Assembly (NCBI GenBank): GCA_020638735.1
Contig: JACKHZ010000008.1
Coordinates: forward strand, 1,188,503-1,252,502
Direction of reading: 5' to 3'
Origin: Planctomycetota bacterium
GTDB taxonomy: Bacteria; Planctomycetota; UBA1135; UBA2386
Length of the DNA stretch: 64,000 nucleotides
Positions 48,761-57,628 of this stretch are shown in pieces; positions within the stretch are counted from its first letter, which is position 1, and every line of letters begins with the position of its first letter. The notes beneath the pieces are model-generated. The model had not been told where the DNA came from, ran no database searches, and saw only the letters and a list, made by a program, of their open reading frames with translations. The translations under genes and the position numbers were made by a program.

Positions 48761-49993
48761 ACGAATCTCCTGCTGCTGTTCGGAATCGCCGGCCTCGCAG
48801 GCTTGTTCGCCGGCAAGCTGTTCCAGCGCCTGCGCATCCCGCGCGTCGTCGGCTACATCGTCGTCGGCGTGCTGCTCGGCAGCTCGGTGACCGACGTCAT
48901 CACGCTGCGCCGCGTCGCCGATCTCGCGCCGTTCACCGACTTCGCGCTGGCGCTGATCGGCTTCATGGTGGGCGGCGAGCTCAAGCGCAGCGTGTTCGAG
49001 CGCTTCGGCAAGCAGATGGTGCTGATCATGCTCGCCGAGGGCCTCGCCGCGTTCGCGCTGGTGACCGGGCTCGTCGAGTTGCTGACCGGCAACCTCGCGC
49101 TGGCGCTGCTGCTCGGCGCGCTGGCGTCGGCGACCGCGCCGGCGGCGACCGTCGACGTGCTGTGGGAGTACCGGTCGCGCGGCCCGCTGACGACGACGAT
49201 CCTCGGCATCGTCGCGCTCGACGACGGGCTGGCGCTGATCCTCTACGGCTTCGCGTTGGCGTTCGCGCGCGCGCTGCTCGAAGGCGACGCGGTGTCGCTG
49301 CACACCGGCCTGCTGGTGCCGCTCGAGCACATCGGCGGTTCGGTGCTGCTCGGCGCAACCGCCGGCTGGCTGGCGGCGGTCGCGGTGCGGCGCCTGTCGG
49401 ACCCCGACGACCTGCTGGCCGCGCTGGTGGCGGCGATCCTCGCGGTGGCCGGCCTCGCGGCGTGGCTCGGCATCTCGCTGATCCTCGCCGAGATGACGCT
49501 CGGCGTCGCGCTGACCAACCTCGCGCCGAAGAGCAGCCGGCGCGCCTTCGAGGCGGTGAAGGGCATCACGCAGCCGATCTACGTCCTGTTCTTCGTGCTG
49601 GTGGGTGCGCGCCTGCAGGTCGGCCTGCTGCCGCAGATGGGCCTGATCGGCCTGCTCTACGTCGCCGGCCGGACCGCCGGCAAGATGGGCGGCGCGTGGC
49701 TCGGCGCGACCGCCGTCGGCGCGGCGGACTCGGTGCGCCGCTACCTCGGCTGCGCGCTGTTCTCGCAGGCAGGCGTCGCCGTCGGGCTCGCGCTGGCGAT
49801 CGCCCAGGAGTTCCACGACGGCAGCAGGGAAGCGCAGGAGACGGGTACATTGGTAGTCAACGTGATCGCCGCGACTACCTTCCTGGTGCAGATCATCGGT
49901 CCGCCGTTCGTGAAGTTCGCGATCGCGCGCGCCGGTGAGATCCCCAGCAAACCGCCGGCGGAGGTGCCGGATGAAGAAGCTCCTGGTCCGTGA
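48761..49993 (+). CDS. Cation:proton antiporter family membrane protein, apparent ACG or downstream start
   Basis: A polytopic Na+/H+ (Kef/CPA2-type) antiporter of about 410 residues with some 12 helices. The core motifs include GFMVGGELKRSVF, ASATAPAATVDVLWEY, GIVALDDGLALILYG and FFVLVGARLQVGLL. The first helix needs LLLLFGIAGLAGLF, which lies before the first standard start (TTG at 48803). The likely start is ACG at 48761, 8 bases after a strong GAGGAGA; a CTG at 48770 is also possible. Its last 23 bases overlap the CBS gene, so that protein probably regulates it. The transported ion is not predictable. Confidence 0.82.
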   Translation, partial: TNLLLLFGIAGLAGLFAGKLFQRLRIPRVVGYIVVGVLLGSSVTDVITLRRVADLAPFTDFALALIGFMVGGELKRSVFERFGKQMVLIMLAEGLAAFALVTGLVELLTGNLALALLLGALASATAPAATVDVLWEYRSRGPLTTTILGIVALDDGLALILYGFALAFARALLEGDAVSLHTGLLVPLEHIGGSVLLGATAGWLAAVAVRRLSDPDDLLAALVAAILAVAGLAAWLGISLILAEMTLGVALTNLAPKSSRRAFEAVKGITQPIYVLFFVLVGARLQVGLLPQMGLIGLLYVAGRTAGKMGGAWLGATAVGAADSVRRYLGCALFSQAGVAVGLALAIAQEFHDGSREAQETGTLVVNVIAATTFLVQIIGPPFVKFAIARAGEIPSKPPAEVPDEEAPGP

Positions 49994-50456
49994 CCTGCTG
50001 ACCCTGTCACCGACGCCGCCGTGCGTGGTGCGCGGCGACGCCGACGCGCGCCTGGTCGTCGAGCGCATGCTGCACGACCGCTCCAAGCGCGAGGTCTACC
50101 TCGTCGACGAGGCGGGACGGTTCCTGGGCGTCATCCCGCTGCGTCGGCTCGCGCAGCACCTGTTCCACCACGCGGTCCCCGACCGGACGGCGACGCAGAT
50201 GCTCGACCTCGTCAGCGCGCGCAACGCCGGCGACCTGGCGCGCAAGAAGGTCGCCGTCGTGAGACTCGACGACCACATGGACGAAGTGCTCGACGCGATG
50301 TTCCGCTACCACTTCGACGAGGTGCCGGTGGTCGACGCCGACGGCGTGGTCGTCGGCAGCCTCAACATGCTCGACCTGGTGGCGGCGGCGCACGCGGGTC
50401 ACTTCGACGAGCCGCGCGACGCCGGCGCAACCGACGATCGGGAGGCTTCCGGCTAG
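49971..50456 (+). CDS. CBS-domain protein
   Basis: A 161-residue protein with two CBS domains (about 18-80 and 90-145): REVYLVDEAGRFLGVIPLRRL and DEVPVVDADGVVVGSLNMLDL are the characteristic strands. CBS pairs bind adenosyl ligands and often gate transporters. The ATG at 49971 follows GGAGG by 7 bases and lies inside the antiporter gene (23-base overlap), which strongly suggests a joint function as its regulatory subunit. The acidic tail is variable. It converges on the phosphofructokinase gene, whose stop overlaps its end. Confidence 0.88.
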   Translation: MKKLLVRDLLTLSPTPPCVVRGDADARLVVERMLHDRSKREVYLVDEAGRFLGVIPLRRLAQHLFHHAVPDRTATQMLDLVSARNAGDLARKKVAVVRLDDHMDEVLDAMFRYHFDEVPVVDADGVVVGSLNMLDLVAAAHAGHFDEPRDAGATDDREASG

Positions 50457-51766
50457 CCGCGCGCCGGGAACACGTCCTGCTCGACGATGTAGCCGTAGCG
50501 GTCGCGGAACGCGGTCGGCGACATGTTGGCGGTCGCGGCGATCGCCGCCAGCCGTTCGGCGTGGTGCATGTCGTCGTGGTCGAGGCGGATCTGGTATTCA
50601 CGGGCGACGCGGTAGGCCTCCGACTGCGGGTTGACCGTGCGCACGCGCGGCCGCCCCGTCGCCGGATCGTTGAAGGTGCCGAAGCGCAACGGCACCAGCT
50701 CGCCGCGCTGGATCGTCACCATCGAACCGACCTCGTCACCGTCGGCGTCACTGTCCTGCTTCTTCAACAGGTTGCGCAGGTACTCGATCGCGCCGAAGCC
50801 GAGATCGCGGGTGTACTCGATGTCGAACGGGATCGGCGGCGCCGAGCGCAGCTCGTAGCCGATGTTCTTGGCGACGATCGTCACCTTGTGGCCGCGTTCG
50901 GCGCAGCGCTGCTTGACCAGGTCCGACAGCAGGCGGTGCAGGTGCACTTCGGACAGACGCACGTGGCCGTGGTCGTCGCGCTCGCCGTTGGGCATCGCGC
51001 GGTCGAGGTCCTCCTGCGGGAAGCGCAGGCTGAGGCCTTCGGCGAGCACCGCGACGCCGTAGGGACGGCCGTGCGCGATGCGCTTGTAGATCGCCGCCTC
51101 GAGGATGTCGACGACGTGGTCGAGGCGGATCGGCTTCTGCGCGTCGAAGTCCTCCGGGATCACGGTCAGAGTCGCGCCCGACGACTTGCCGATGCCCTGC
51201 GCGAGGTGGCCGGCCTGGCGGCCCATCGCGACGACGAAGTACCACCGCCGCGTCGTCAGCGCGTCGGTCATCAGGTTGCTGACCTGCTCCGAGCCGACGT
51301 GGCGCGCGGTCTGGTAGCCGAACGTCGGCACGTCGCCGGGCAGCGGCAGGTCGTTGTCGATCGTCTTCGGCACGTGCGCGACGCGCGGGCGGCCGCCGGC
51401 GGCCGCGGCGACGATCGACGCCGAGTAGCCGGTGTCGTCGCCGCCGATCGTCACCAGCGCGTCGAGGCCGAGCTTCTTGATCGCGGCGACGGTGTTGTCG
51501 AGCGACTCCTTCTTCTTGGTCGGGTTGGCGCGCGACGTGAACAGCACCGAACCGCCCTGCAGGTGGATGCGGCTGACGTCGTCGAGCGTCAGCGGATGAA
51601 CGCGCGAGGTGTCGCCGTTCATCAGGTCGGAGAAGCCGTCGGGGATGCCGTAGACCTCCCAGCCGGAGTTGATGGCCTCGATGGTGGCGGCGCAGATGAC
51701 GGAGTTCATTCCGGGCGCGGGGCCGCCGCCGCACAGGATGCCGAGCTTGATCGGAGGGGTGCTCAT
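50453..51766 (-). CDS. 6-phosphofructokinase, probably PPi-dependent
   Basis: A 437-residue PfkA-superfamily enzyme that phosphorylates fructose-6-phosphate in glycolysis. N-terminal GILCGGGPAPGMNS, GGDDTGYS with GGDD at 108-111, PKTIDND at 133-139 and MGRQAGHLA are present. Asp in place of Gly in GGDD and Lys in PKTIDND are the known marks of pyrophosphate-dependent enzymes, so PPi rather than ATP is the likely donor and the reaction may be reversible. Length fits the long PPi-PFK group. Its 3' end overlaps the CBS gene by 4 bases in convergent orientation. Confidence 0.9.
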   Translation of the reverse strand: MSTPPIKLGILCGGGPAPGMNSVICAATIEAINSGWEVYGIPDGFSDLMNGDTSRVHPLTLDDVSRIHLQGGSVLFTSRANPTKKKESLDNTVAAIKKLGLDALVTIGGDDTGYSASIVAAAAGGRPRVAHVPKTIDNDLPLPGDVPTFGYQTARHVGSEQVSNLMTDALTTRRWYFVVAMGRQAGHLAQGIGKSSGATLTVIPEDFDAQKPIRLDHVVDILEAAIYKRIAHGRPYGVAVLAEGLSLRFPQEDLDRAMPNGERDDHGHVRLSEVHLHRLLSDLVKQRCAERGHKVTIVAKNIGYELRSAPPIPFDIEYTRDLGFGAIEYLRNLLKKQDSDADGDEVGSMVTIQRGELVPLRFGTFNDPATGRPRVRTVNPQSEAYRVAREYQIRLDHDDMHHAERLAAIAATANMSPTAFRDRYGYIVEQDVFPARG

Positions 51767-51887
51767 GATCGACCCGCTGGTCTATCCGCCGCCGAGACGC
51801 GCCGCAACGCGCGCCGCACGCAACCGGATGCAATGCGCGCGCAGCAGCGGCTTGCAATCGCTCCACCGGCTGCGGATCGTCGTCGCC

Positions 51888-52331
51888 ATGCAGACCCTGA
51901 CGCAACGCCCTCTGCGCCGCGCGAGCCTCGCGCTGGTGCTGTTCGCGACCGCTGCCTGCGGCGGCGAAGCGGCGGAACAGACCGACTGGAAGAACCGCGA
52001 ACTGGCGTGGAAGTACGGCCCGACCACCGGCGCCGGCAGCCCGACGCATCTCGCCGCGACCGGCACCCAGGGCGCGCCGATCGCCAAGGGCTGGAAGGTG
52101 CACCTCGTGGACGGCACCAAGGTCACGGTGCACCCGTTCGAGCTGAGCAAGCAGCACGAGCTGTTCGGCAAGTGCGTGATGGCCGTCGAGCTCTACGACA
52201 AGCAGAGCCAGAAGATCGAGACGCTGGTGTCGACGCCGATCACGGCGGACGGCGCGACGTTCTCCTTCGACGTCACCGAGGACATCGCCAAGAAGACCTG
52301 GGACGCGATCGTCTGGTTCCGCAAGGTCTGA
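51888..52331 (+). CDS. Small lipoprotein of unknown function
   Basis: A 147-residue lipoprotein: MQTLTQRPLRRASLALVLFA leads to ATAACGG with the lipidated Cys near residue 24. The mature domain is compact and beta-rich (WKVHLVDGTKVTVHPFELSK, CVMAVELYDKQSQKIETL). No family recognised. The frame is open upstream, but the signal peptide fixes the start. It converges on the PqiA gene with a 3-base gap. Confidence 0.75.
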   Translation: MQTLTQRPLRRASLALVLFATAACGGEAAEQTDWKNRELAWKYGPTTGAGSPTHLAATGTQGAPIAKGWKVHLVDGTKVTVHPFELSKQHELFGKCVMAVELYDKQSQKIETLVSTPITADGATFSFDVTEDIAKKTWDAIVWFRKV

Positions 52332-52334
52332 CGC

Positions 52335-53315
52335 TCAGTCGTCGTCGCCGTCTGCTGGTTCGTCGCTGCGCGGCAACCGCCGCAGCAGCACCGAGTCGAG
52401 CAGCGACAGCGCCGCCGCGCCGAGCAGCAGCCACATGCCGGGCAGCGGCGTCGGCGTCGCCAGCGAACCGAGCTTGGTGAACACGATCAGCAGCGCCAGC
52501 GCGAACACGTCGAGCGTCGACCAGCGATCGAGCGCGAGCAGCCGCACGCGCCAACGCGGCGCGTCGACGGCCGCCGCGCGCAGCGTGAGCAGCAGCACGA
52601 ACCGCGCCCCGGGCAGCACGACGACGAAGCCGGTCAGCACCACCGCCAGCCCCCACTGCCCGCTGCGCCACAGCTCGCCGACGCCGTCGAGCAGCGAGTA
52701 GCGATTGGCCCAGAACCACGCCTTCTCGACCTCGAGCAGCGGCTGCACGACGCCGAGCACGTAGAGCGCCGCCGCCGGCGCCGTCAGCAGCAGGCCGAGG
52801 CGAGCGAACGGCCGCGCCGGCTCGGCGCGCGCCGGCACCACCGTGCTCAGCAGCAGCGTCGCCAGCAGCGACAGCAGGATCGCCGCCAGGTAGACGTAGG
52901 CGCCCGCCGCCGCGTGCGCTTCGCTGAGCCAGCCGAGCTGCACCGAGCCGATCACCACGGTGATGACGAAGGCGTCGAGCAGCGACCACTTGCCGAGCAG
53001 TTCGAGCCACTCGACCGCTTCGCGGCGCGTCGACTCCCGCGCCGGCACCAGCCACAGCACGAGGATCGCCACCAGCTTGCCGATCGGGAACAGCACCGAG
53101 AAGCCGAACAGCAGCAGCGCCAGCAGCAGGTTGCCGCTGGTGACGAAGCCCCAGATGCCGGACAGCACCGAGAAGGTCTCGTCGCCGACGAGATTGTCGA
53201 ACACCAGCGCTGGCTGCGTGACGCCGATCGCCAGGGTGACCAGCGACAAGAGCGCGAGCAGCGGCACGTCGACGCGGCGCGGGTGTCGCCGCCGCAGCGA
53301 CTGGCGCGCGCTCAT
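52335..53315 (-). CDS. PqiA-family integral membrane protein (two modules)
   Basis: A 326-residue protein with about eight helices. Two halves each carry the PqiA core: GKWSLLDAFVITVVIGSVQL (about 110-130) and DRWSTLDVFALALLIVFTKLGS (about 265-285), preceded by FPIGKL and LPGARF turns. PqiA-type proteins are inner-membrane components of MCE lipid transport systems, but no MCE gene is nearby. The start overlaps the stop of the YjdF-like gene by 4 bases (ATGA), so the two are coupled. No zinc-ribbon cysteines are present. Confidence 0.82.
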   Translation of the reverse strand: MSARQSLRRRHPRRVDVPLLALLSLVTLAIGVTQPALVFDNLVGDETFSVLSGIWGFVTSGNLLLALLLFGFSVLFPIGKLVAILVLWLVPARESTRREAVEWLELLGKWSLLDAFVITVVIGSVQLGWLSEAHAAAGAYVYLAAILLSLLATLLLSTVVPARAEPARPFARLGLLLTAPAAALYVLGVVQPLLEVEKAWFWANRYSLLDGVGELWRSGQWGLAVVLTGFVVVLPGARFVLLLTLRAAAVDAPRWRVRLLALDRWSTLDVFALALLIVFTKLGSLATPTPLPGMWLLLGAAALSLLDSVLLRRLPRSDEPADGDDD

Positions 53316-53950
53316 CCGCGGACCTCGGCCGTTTGCATGCTGCGCACGAGCCACCGCCCGAGCAGCAGCTGCGCCACGATCGCGCCGCTTACCGCCATCG
53401 TCATGTCCATCTGCGCGTCCCACGGGTCGCCCTGCATGCCGAGCCACTCCGGCCCGGCGTCGGGGTAGAACAGCTTGACGACCCACATCTCGAGCAGCTC
53501 GTAGGCGGCGCTGAAGCCGAGGCAGCAGCCGGTGACGAGCCAGAACACCGTGCCGCCGGCGCGCATGCCGCGGCGGCGGAGCAGCCATTCGCGCAGCACG
53601 ATCGCCGGCACGAAGCCCTGGAAGAAGTGGCCGATGCGATCGACGGGGTTGCGTTCGAGCCCGAACAGTTCGGACAAGGCCTGCGGGAACGGCGCCGCGG
53701 CGAACGTGTAGCGGCCGCCGACGCACTGGATCAGGAAGAACCACGTCAGCAGCGCATACGACAGCGTGCTGAAGCGGAACCAGCGGCGCCGCACGGAGAA
53801 CACCACCATCACCGCGGTCAGCGGCAGCATCTCGAACGCGCAGGTGGCGACGTCTTCGGTGCCGGCGAACGCCCAGACCGCGCCGGCCGCGCAGACCGCC
53901 ATCAACCACCAGAACGGATCGCGCGGGGACGACGCGGCGGAGTCGGACAT
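53312..53950 (-). CDS. DUF2238/YjdF-family membrane protein
   Basis: A 212-residue protein with about six helices. The signature NPVDRIGHFFQGFVPAIVLRE (around residue 95) and AAYELLEMWVVKL followed by GMQGDPWDAQMDM are those of the DUF2238 family (E. coli YjdF). Function unknown. The ATG at 53950 is chosen; an ATG at 53962 is possible. It lies 16 bases after the sulfatase stop and overlaps pqiA, forming a three-gene operon. Confidence 0.85.
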   Translation of the reverse strand: MSDSAASSPRDPFWWLMAVCAAGAVWAFAGTEDVATCAFEMLPLTAVMVVFSVRRRWFRFSTLSYALLTWFFLIQCVGGRYTFAAAPFPQALSELFGLERNPVDRIGHFFQGFVPAIVLREWLLRRRGMRAGGTVFWLVTGCCLGFSAAYELLEMWVVKLFYPDAGPEWLGMQGDPWDAQMDMTMAVSGAIVAQLLLGRWLVRSMQTAEVRG

Positions 53951-53966
53951 CGGCGCGACCATAGCG

Positions 53967-55460
53967 TCAGTCGTCCGCGTCGCGCGCGTGCTGGCGCAGG
54001 AAGCGTTCGTGCAGTCGCTGGCGGATCGCGGGGTGTTGCGCGCCGAGGTCCTCGGCTTCGCGCGGATCGGCGGCGAGATCGAACAGCTGCCACTGCTCGG
54101 CGTGTTCGGGCGCGCCCTTGCCGTAGCGCACGATCTTCCAGTCGTCGTGACGCAGCGCCCAGCGGTTGGTGACGCGGCTCCACGTCCAGTAGAGGTCGCG
54201 GTCCGGCAGCGACGCTGCGGCGCGCGCTTCAGCCGTCGCGAACAACAGCGGGCCGAGGTCGACGCCGTCGCCGTCGATCGCCGGCGCGGTGCGCTCCGCC
54301 GCGTCGGCGTCGGCGCGCGCCAGCAGCGCCGCGATCGTCGGCAGCCAGTCGACGACGTGCACCGGCGTGTCGATCGCACCCGGCGCGATGTGCCCCGGCC
54401 ACACCGCGAAGCCCGGCACGTGGATGCCGCCTTCGTAGACGTCGACCTTCTTGCCGCGCATCGGCAGCGACTGGTTGAAGTCGGTCAGCTTCAGATCGTC
54501 GGGATAGGCGTTGCCCGGCCAGTCGACCTGCGGACCGTTGTCGGAGGTGAACAGGATCAGCGTGTCGTCGGCGAGCTTCGCCGCGCGCAGCGCGTCGACG
54601 ACGCGGCCGATCGCGTGGTCGAGGTGGTGCACGGCGGCGAGCAGCAGGCGCTTCTCGGGGTCCCTCTCGCGCTGGATCACGCCGTCCGGATCGTGGAACC
54701 ACTCGATGTCGTCCTCGTCGAGCCAGCGCGTCGGATCGTCCGGGTCGAGCTGCGTCGGGCGGTCGACGTGGCGGCCGCGTTCGTCGAGCGGCGTGTGCAC
54801 TGCGTGGAACGCGACATACAGCAAGAACGGCCTCTCGTGCGGCTGGCGAAGCACGCGGATCGCCTCGTCGGCGATCAGGTCGGTGGTGTGCCGGCCGTTC
54901 TCGGCGCCGTCGATCAGCGCGCCGTCGCGCTGCCACGAGTCGGCGAACTTCCCCTTGCGGTAGTGGTGGTCGTACATGCCGACGGCGCCGGCGAGCGAGC
55001 CGTAGCTGTGCGCGAAGCCGTAGCGATTCGGCCCATTGGCGGGCGTCGAGCCGAGATGCCACTTGCCGACGAGGTGCGTGTCGTAGCCGCGCGCCGTGGC
55101 GACGTCGGCGAGCGTCGGCGTGCCGAGCGGCAGCGCCGGGTCGTTGCTCGCCTCGCGCGCCGCCGGCCCGAACCGGCTCGGGTAGCGACCGGTGAGGATC
55201 GCGACGCGCGTCGGCGTGCACTGCGGCATCACGTAGTGCTGCGTGAAGCGCGCGCCCTCGGCGGCGAGCGCGTCGAGGCGCGGCGAGTAGACCGCCGGGT
55301 TGTGATAGCCGATGTCGGCCCAGCCCTGGTCGTCGCTGACGAAGATCAGCACATTGGGGCGTCGCTGCGCGGCGGCGCGCGTCGTCGCGGTCGGGGCGGC
55401 GAGCATGGCCAGCGCCGCGAGGGTCAGCGTCGGGAGGCGGAGGGAGACCATGCAGCGCAT
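53967..55460 (-). CDS. Secreted arylsulfatase-type sulfatase
   Basis: A 497-residue sulfatase with a signal peptide (MRCMVSLRLPTLTLAALAML to about residue 30). PNVLIFVSDDQGWADIG gives the metal-binding Asp pair at 43-44, and CTPTRVAILTGRYPSRFG gives the formylglycine Cys81, which needs an FGE-type maturase encoded elsewhere. GKWHLG, HTP and SDNGP motifs follow. The family desulfates sugars or aryl substrates, and planctomycetes carry many copies for sulfated polysaccharides. GGAG lies 6 bases before the ATG. It heads an operon with the YjdF- and PqiA-like genes. Confidence 0.93.
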   Translation of the reverse strand: MRCMVSLRLPTLTLAALAMLAAPTATTRAAAQRRPNVLIFVSDDQGWADIGYHNPAVYSPRLDALAAEGARFTQHYVMPQCTPTRVAILTGRYPSRFGPAAREASNDPALPLGTPTLADVATARGYDTHLVGKWHLGSTPANGPNRYGFAHSYGSLAGAVGMYDHHYRKGKFADSWQRDGALIDGAENGRHTTDLIADEAIRVLRQPHERPFLLYVAFHAVHTPLDERGRHVDRPTQLDPDDPTRWLDEDDIEWFHDPDGVIQRERDPEKRLLLAAVHHLDHAIGRVVDALRAAKLADDTLILFTSDNGPQVDWPGNAYPDDLKLTDFNQSLPMRGKKVDVYEGGIHVPGFAVWPGHIAPGAIDTPVHVVDWLPTIAALLARADADAAERTAPAIDGDGVDLGPLLFATAEARAAASLPDRDLYWTWSRVTNRWALRHDDWKIVRYGKGAPEHAEQWQLFDLAADPREAEDLGAQHPAIRQRLHERFLRQHARDADD

Positions 55461-55604
55461 ATGACACTCCGGAAGTCGGAGGAGACAGTTCTTCTGTGTA
55501 GTGGGTGCTCGCCTGCTTGACCTTCGGGCGCGAGCGGGGCGATCATCTGGCGACCTCGTCCTCGCCGCGTCTTGCCGCGCGGCCCGAACAACCGGGAACC
55601 CAAC

Positions 55605-56090
55605 ATGCGTCTCGATGCAGCATGCCTGGTGGCACCCAAGCCACCCTCCACGACTTCCCGCCGCGCGTTCCTGGTCGCGGGCGCCACGTTCTGCGCCGGG
55701 CTCGGCCTCGGTGGTGCCTGTGGGTATGCCGTAGGTGTCGGGAAGGGGGGAGAAGAGGAAGAAGGGTCTGGCGCTGGGGGGACCGAGCCCGAGTTGGCGT
55801 CGAGTGGGGATGCGTTGCTCGATGAGCTGCGCCGGTTGGCGACGAAGGCGCCGATCGAGGAGTTGATCGAGAAGCGCGATGACTTCGTCCGCCATCTCTA
55901 CAAGACCTACACCCAAGACAAGATTGCTTGGACTGGCATCGCCCGTCTTGCCGAAGCAACGATCTCCGGTGCCGCCATTTCAAACCGCCGCATCTTCGCA
56001 CGGTGGCTCGCTCAGGTGATTTCAGGAGCCGACCCCAGCGTTCGAACCGGCTGTGAGCGCTACATCGAATCGCTTCGTCTAGTCAAATGA
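55605..56090 (+). CDS. Exported protein of unknown function with twin-Arg-like signal
   Basis: A 161-residue protein. SRRAFLVAGATFCAGLGLGG is a twin-arginine-like or membrane-anchor signal, followed by an acidic Glu/Gly linker and a helical domain (ALLDELRRLATKAPIEELIEK, TGIARLAEATISGAAISNRR). The helical part was not recognised. The gene overlaps the next one by 4 bases (ATGA). GC is lower than in the flanks. It heads the first copy of a duplicated module; the corresponding gene at 57629 fuses the anchor with the domain encoded downstream here. Confidence 0.68.
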   Translation: MRLDAACLVAPKPPSTTSRRAFLVAGATFCAGLGLGGACGYAVGVGKGGEEEEGSGAGGTEPELASSGDALLDELRRLATKAPIEELIEKRDDFVRHLYKTYTQDKIAWTGIARLAEATISGAAISNRRIFARWLAQVISGADPSVRTGCERYIESLRLVK

Positions 56091-56350
56091 CCCAAGAGGG
56101 CGAAGGCATCCGAACTGGCGCAACGGTGTCTCAAGGGGGCACCATGAACGTCGAGATTGGCCCAAACGAGACCACCGTTGAGGTGAGTGCGGGCACGCAG
56201 GATTCCACGACGACCCACACAGTCCCCCCTGGCAAGACGGCCTCCATTCCCGTTCCGCCGGTTCCCGGCGGGACCATCCTGACCATCACGGTTGGAACAG
56301 GGGCCAGTACGCGAACGATCTACGTCGAAGTCGTCGCCCTCTCCCCTTAG
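56087..56350 (+). CDS. Small beta-rich protein of unknown function
   Basis: An 87-residue protein: GGTMNVEIGPNETTVEVSAG, then THTVPPGKTASIPVPPVPGG and ILTITVGTGASTRTIYVEVV. The same pattern (GGTLNVEVASNDDSVAV...VASVPIPPLPPGSVLHITVG) forms the C-terminal domain of the gene at 57629, so the two are homologous. No signal peptide of its own is visible; its start overlaps the stop of the anchored upstream gene. Whether the two products associate is inference. The next gene begins 22 bases later. Confidence 0.68.
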   Translation: MTQEGEGIRTGATVSQGGTMNVEIGPNETTVEVSAGTQDSTTTHTVPPGKTASIPVPPVPGGTILTITVGTGASTRTIYVEVVALSP

Positions 56351-56372
56351 CCCACCCCCACCGCCCCCAACC

Positions 56373-57464
56373 ATGCACCCCACCACCAACTGCGCCATGC
56401 CCGCCGCAGCCATGCTGCTGGCGAGCATCGCCATCGCACAGACGCCACAACACCTGGTCGTGCCCGCCGCGTACACAACGGCCGACGCGGTCAGCCACGA
56501 TTGGGTGGCCGGCGCGAGCCGGGCGGTGCGCCAACAGACGCTGATCGGGGCATCGCACCTGACGAACATGGTGGGCCACGACCTGACGGCGTTCGAGCTG
56601 CGCCGATCCGCGAAGAACGAGCAGTTTGTCGGTGGCGCGATGCACTGGACGGTGACGCTGTCGATCGCTCCGCACGAACCGCTGCTGTGCTCGTCCGCCT
56701 ACGCCGCCAATGTCGGCGCGACGCCCGTCCAGGTGTTCGACGGCATCGTGACGCTGCCGACCTCTCCCGCCGAGCCCGGCCCGAACGTCGCGTGGGACGC
56801 CGACAACGTGCTGCGGGTCGTGTTCCAGCAGCCGTTCGCCTACTCGGGCGGCACCCTGTGCATCGACGTGCTCGGCACGCCGATCGCCGGACAGGAGGCC
56901 AACTGGTGGATGGCCGACGCGATGTTCGAGGACCTGCCGGGCACGGTGGTCGACCTCGGCGGCGGCTGCGGCGCCTACGGCGGCCCGGCGCACGTCTGGA
57001 GCAGCGTGCAGGAACGCACCCTCGTCGCCGGCGGCGTCGCGCACTTCACCGCCTACGGCCCGCCGATGAGCATCGCCATCGCCGCGTTCGGCGTCGGCAC
57101 TCCGGTCGGCATCCCGATGACCGCGCTCGGCCTGCCCTCGCCGCCCGAGTGCGAACTGCACGTGCTGACGCTGGACGGCATGATGGCCGCGGCGATGCTG
57201 CCGCACAGCAACCCCAACCTCGTCAGCCGCGGCGGTCGCGCGGACATCGAGCTCAAGCTGCCGGAGACGACCTACGTGCTCGGCCTGCAGCTGACGACGC
57301 AGTGGCTCGAGCTGACCCAGCTCGCGACCAGCAACGCGCTGCAGTGGTCGGTCGCCAACGCGATCCCGACGCTCGACATGGCGCTCGTCGAATCGGATCC
57401 GAGCCAGACCAACGGCAACGTGACGGTGTTCCTCGCGCACGTGCTGCGGTTCGAATACCAGTAG
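56373..57464 (+). CDS. Secreted protein of unknown family, copy 1 of a tandem pair
   Basis: A 363-residue exported protein: the signal peptide MHPTTNCAMPAAAMLLASIA ends at IAQ. The mature part begins QHLVVPAAY and is beta-rich, with blocks FELRRSAKNEQFVGG, WWMADAMFED, GTPIAGQEA, VDLGGGCGAYGGP and a final VFLAHVLRFEYQ. The same blocks recur across the whole length of the gene at 58273, so the pair arose by duplication. Related secreted proteins occur in planctomycetes without known function. It shares a probable operon with the two small genes upstream. Confidence 0.75.
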   Translation: MHPTTNCAMPAAAMLLASIAIAQTPQHLVVPAAYTTADAVSHDWVAGASRAVRQQTLIGASHLTNMVGHDLTAFELRRSAKNEQFVGGAMHWTVTLSIAPHEPLLCSSAYAANVGATPVQVFDGIVTLPTSPAEPGPNVAWDADNVLRVVFQQPFAYSGGTLCIDVLGTPIAGQEANWWMADAMFEDLPGTVVDLGGGCGAYGGPAHVWSSVQERTLVAGGVAHFTAYGPPMSIAIAAFGVGTPVGIPMTALGLPSPPECELHVLTLDGMMAAAMLPHSNPNLVSRGGRADIELKLPETTYVLGLQLTTQWLELTQLATSNALQWSVANAIPTLDMALVESDPSQTNGNVTVFLAHVLRFEYQ

Positions 57465-57477
57465 CCGACGGAACGGC

Positions 57478-57563
57478 CCGCCGCGCGCGATCGGCCGCAG
57501 CATCGCGCCCCGCCGCGCGCGATCGGCCGCAGCATCGCGCCCCGCCGCGCGCGATCGGCCGCG
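57478..57563 (+). repeat. Three tandem 32-bp repeats between the two module copies
   Basis: The core GCGCGATCGGCCGC recurs with GATCGGCCGC at 57489, 57521 and 57553, a 32-bp period. The first two units are nearly identical, the third diverges at its end. The core contains the palindrome CGATCG. It lies just after the stop of the first secreted-protein gene. Confidence 0.85.
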
Positions 57564-57628
57564 GCAGCCCGCGGTGACCCGACAAGGATTTTTGTCGACG
57601 AGCTCCCCCCGGTCGCGCACTCGGGGAT

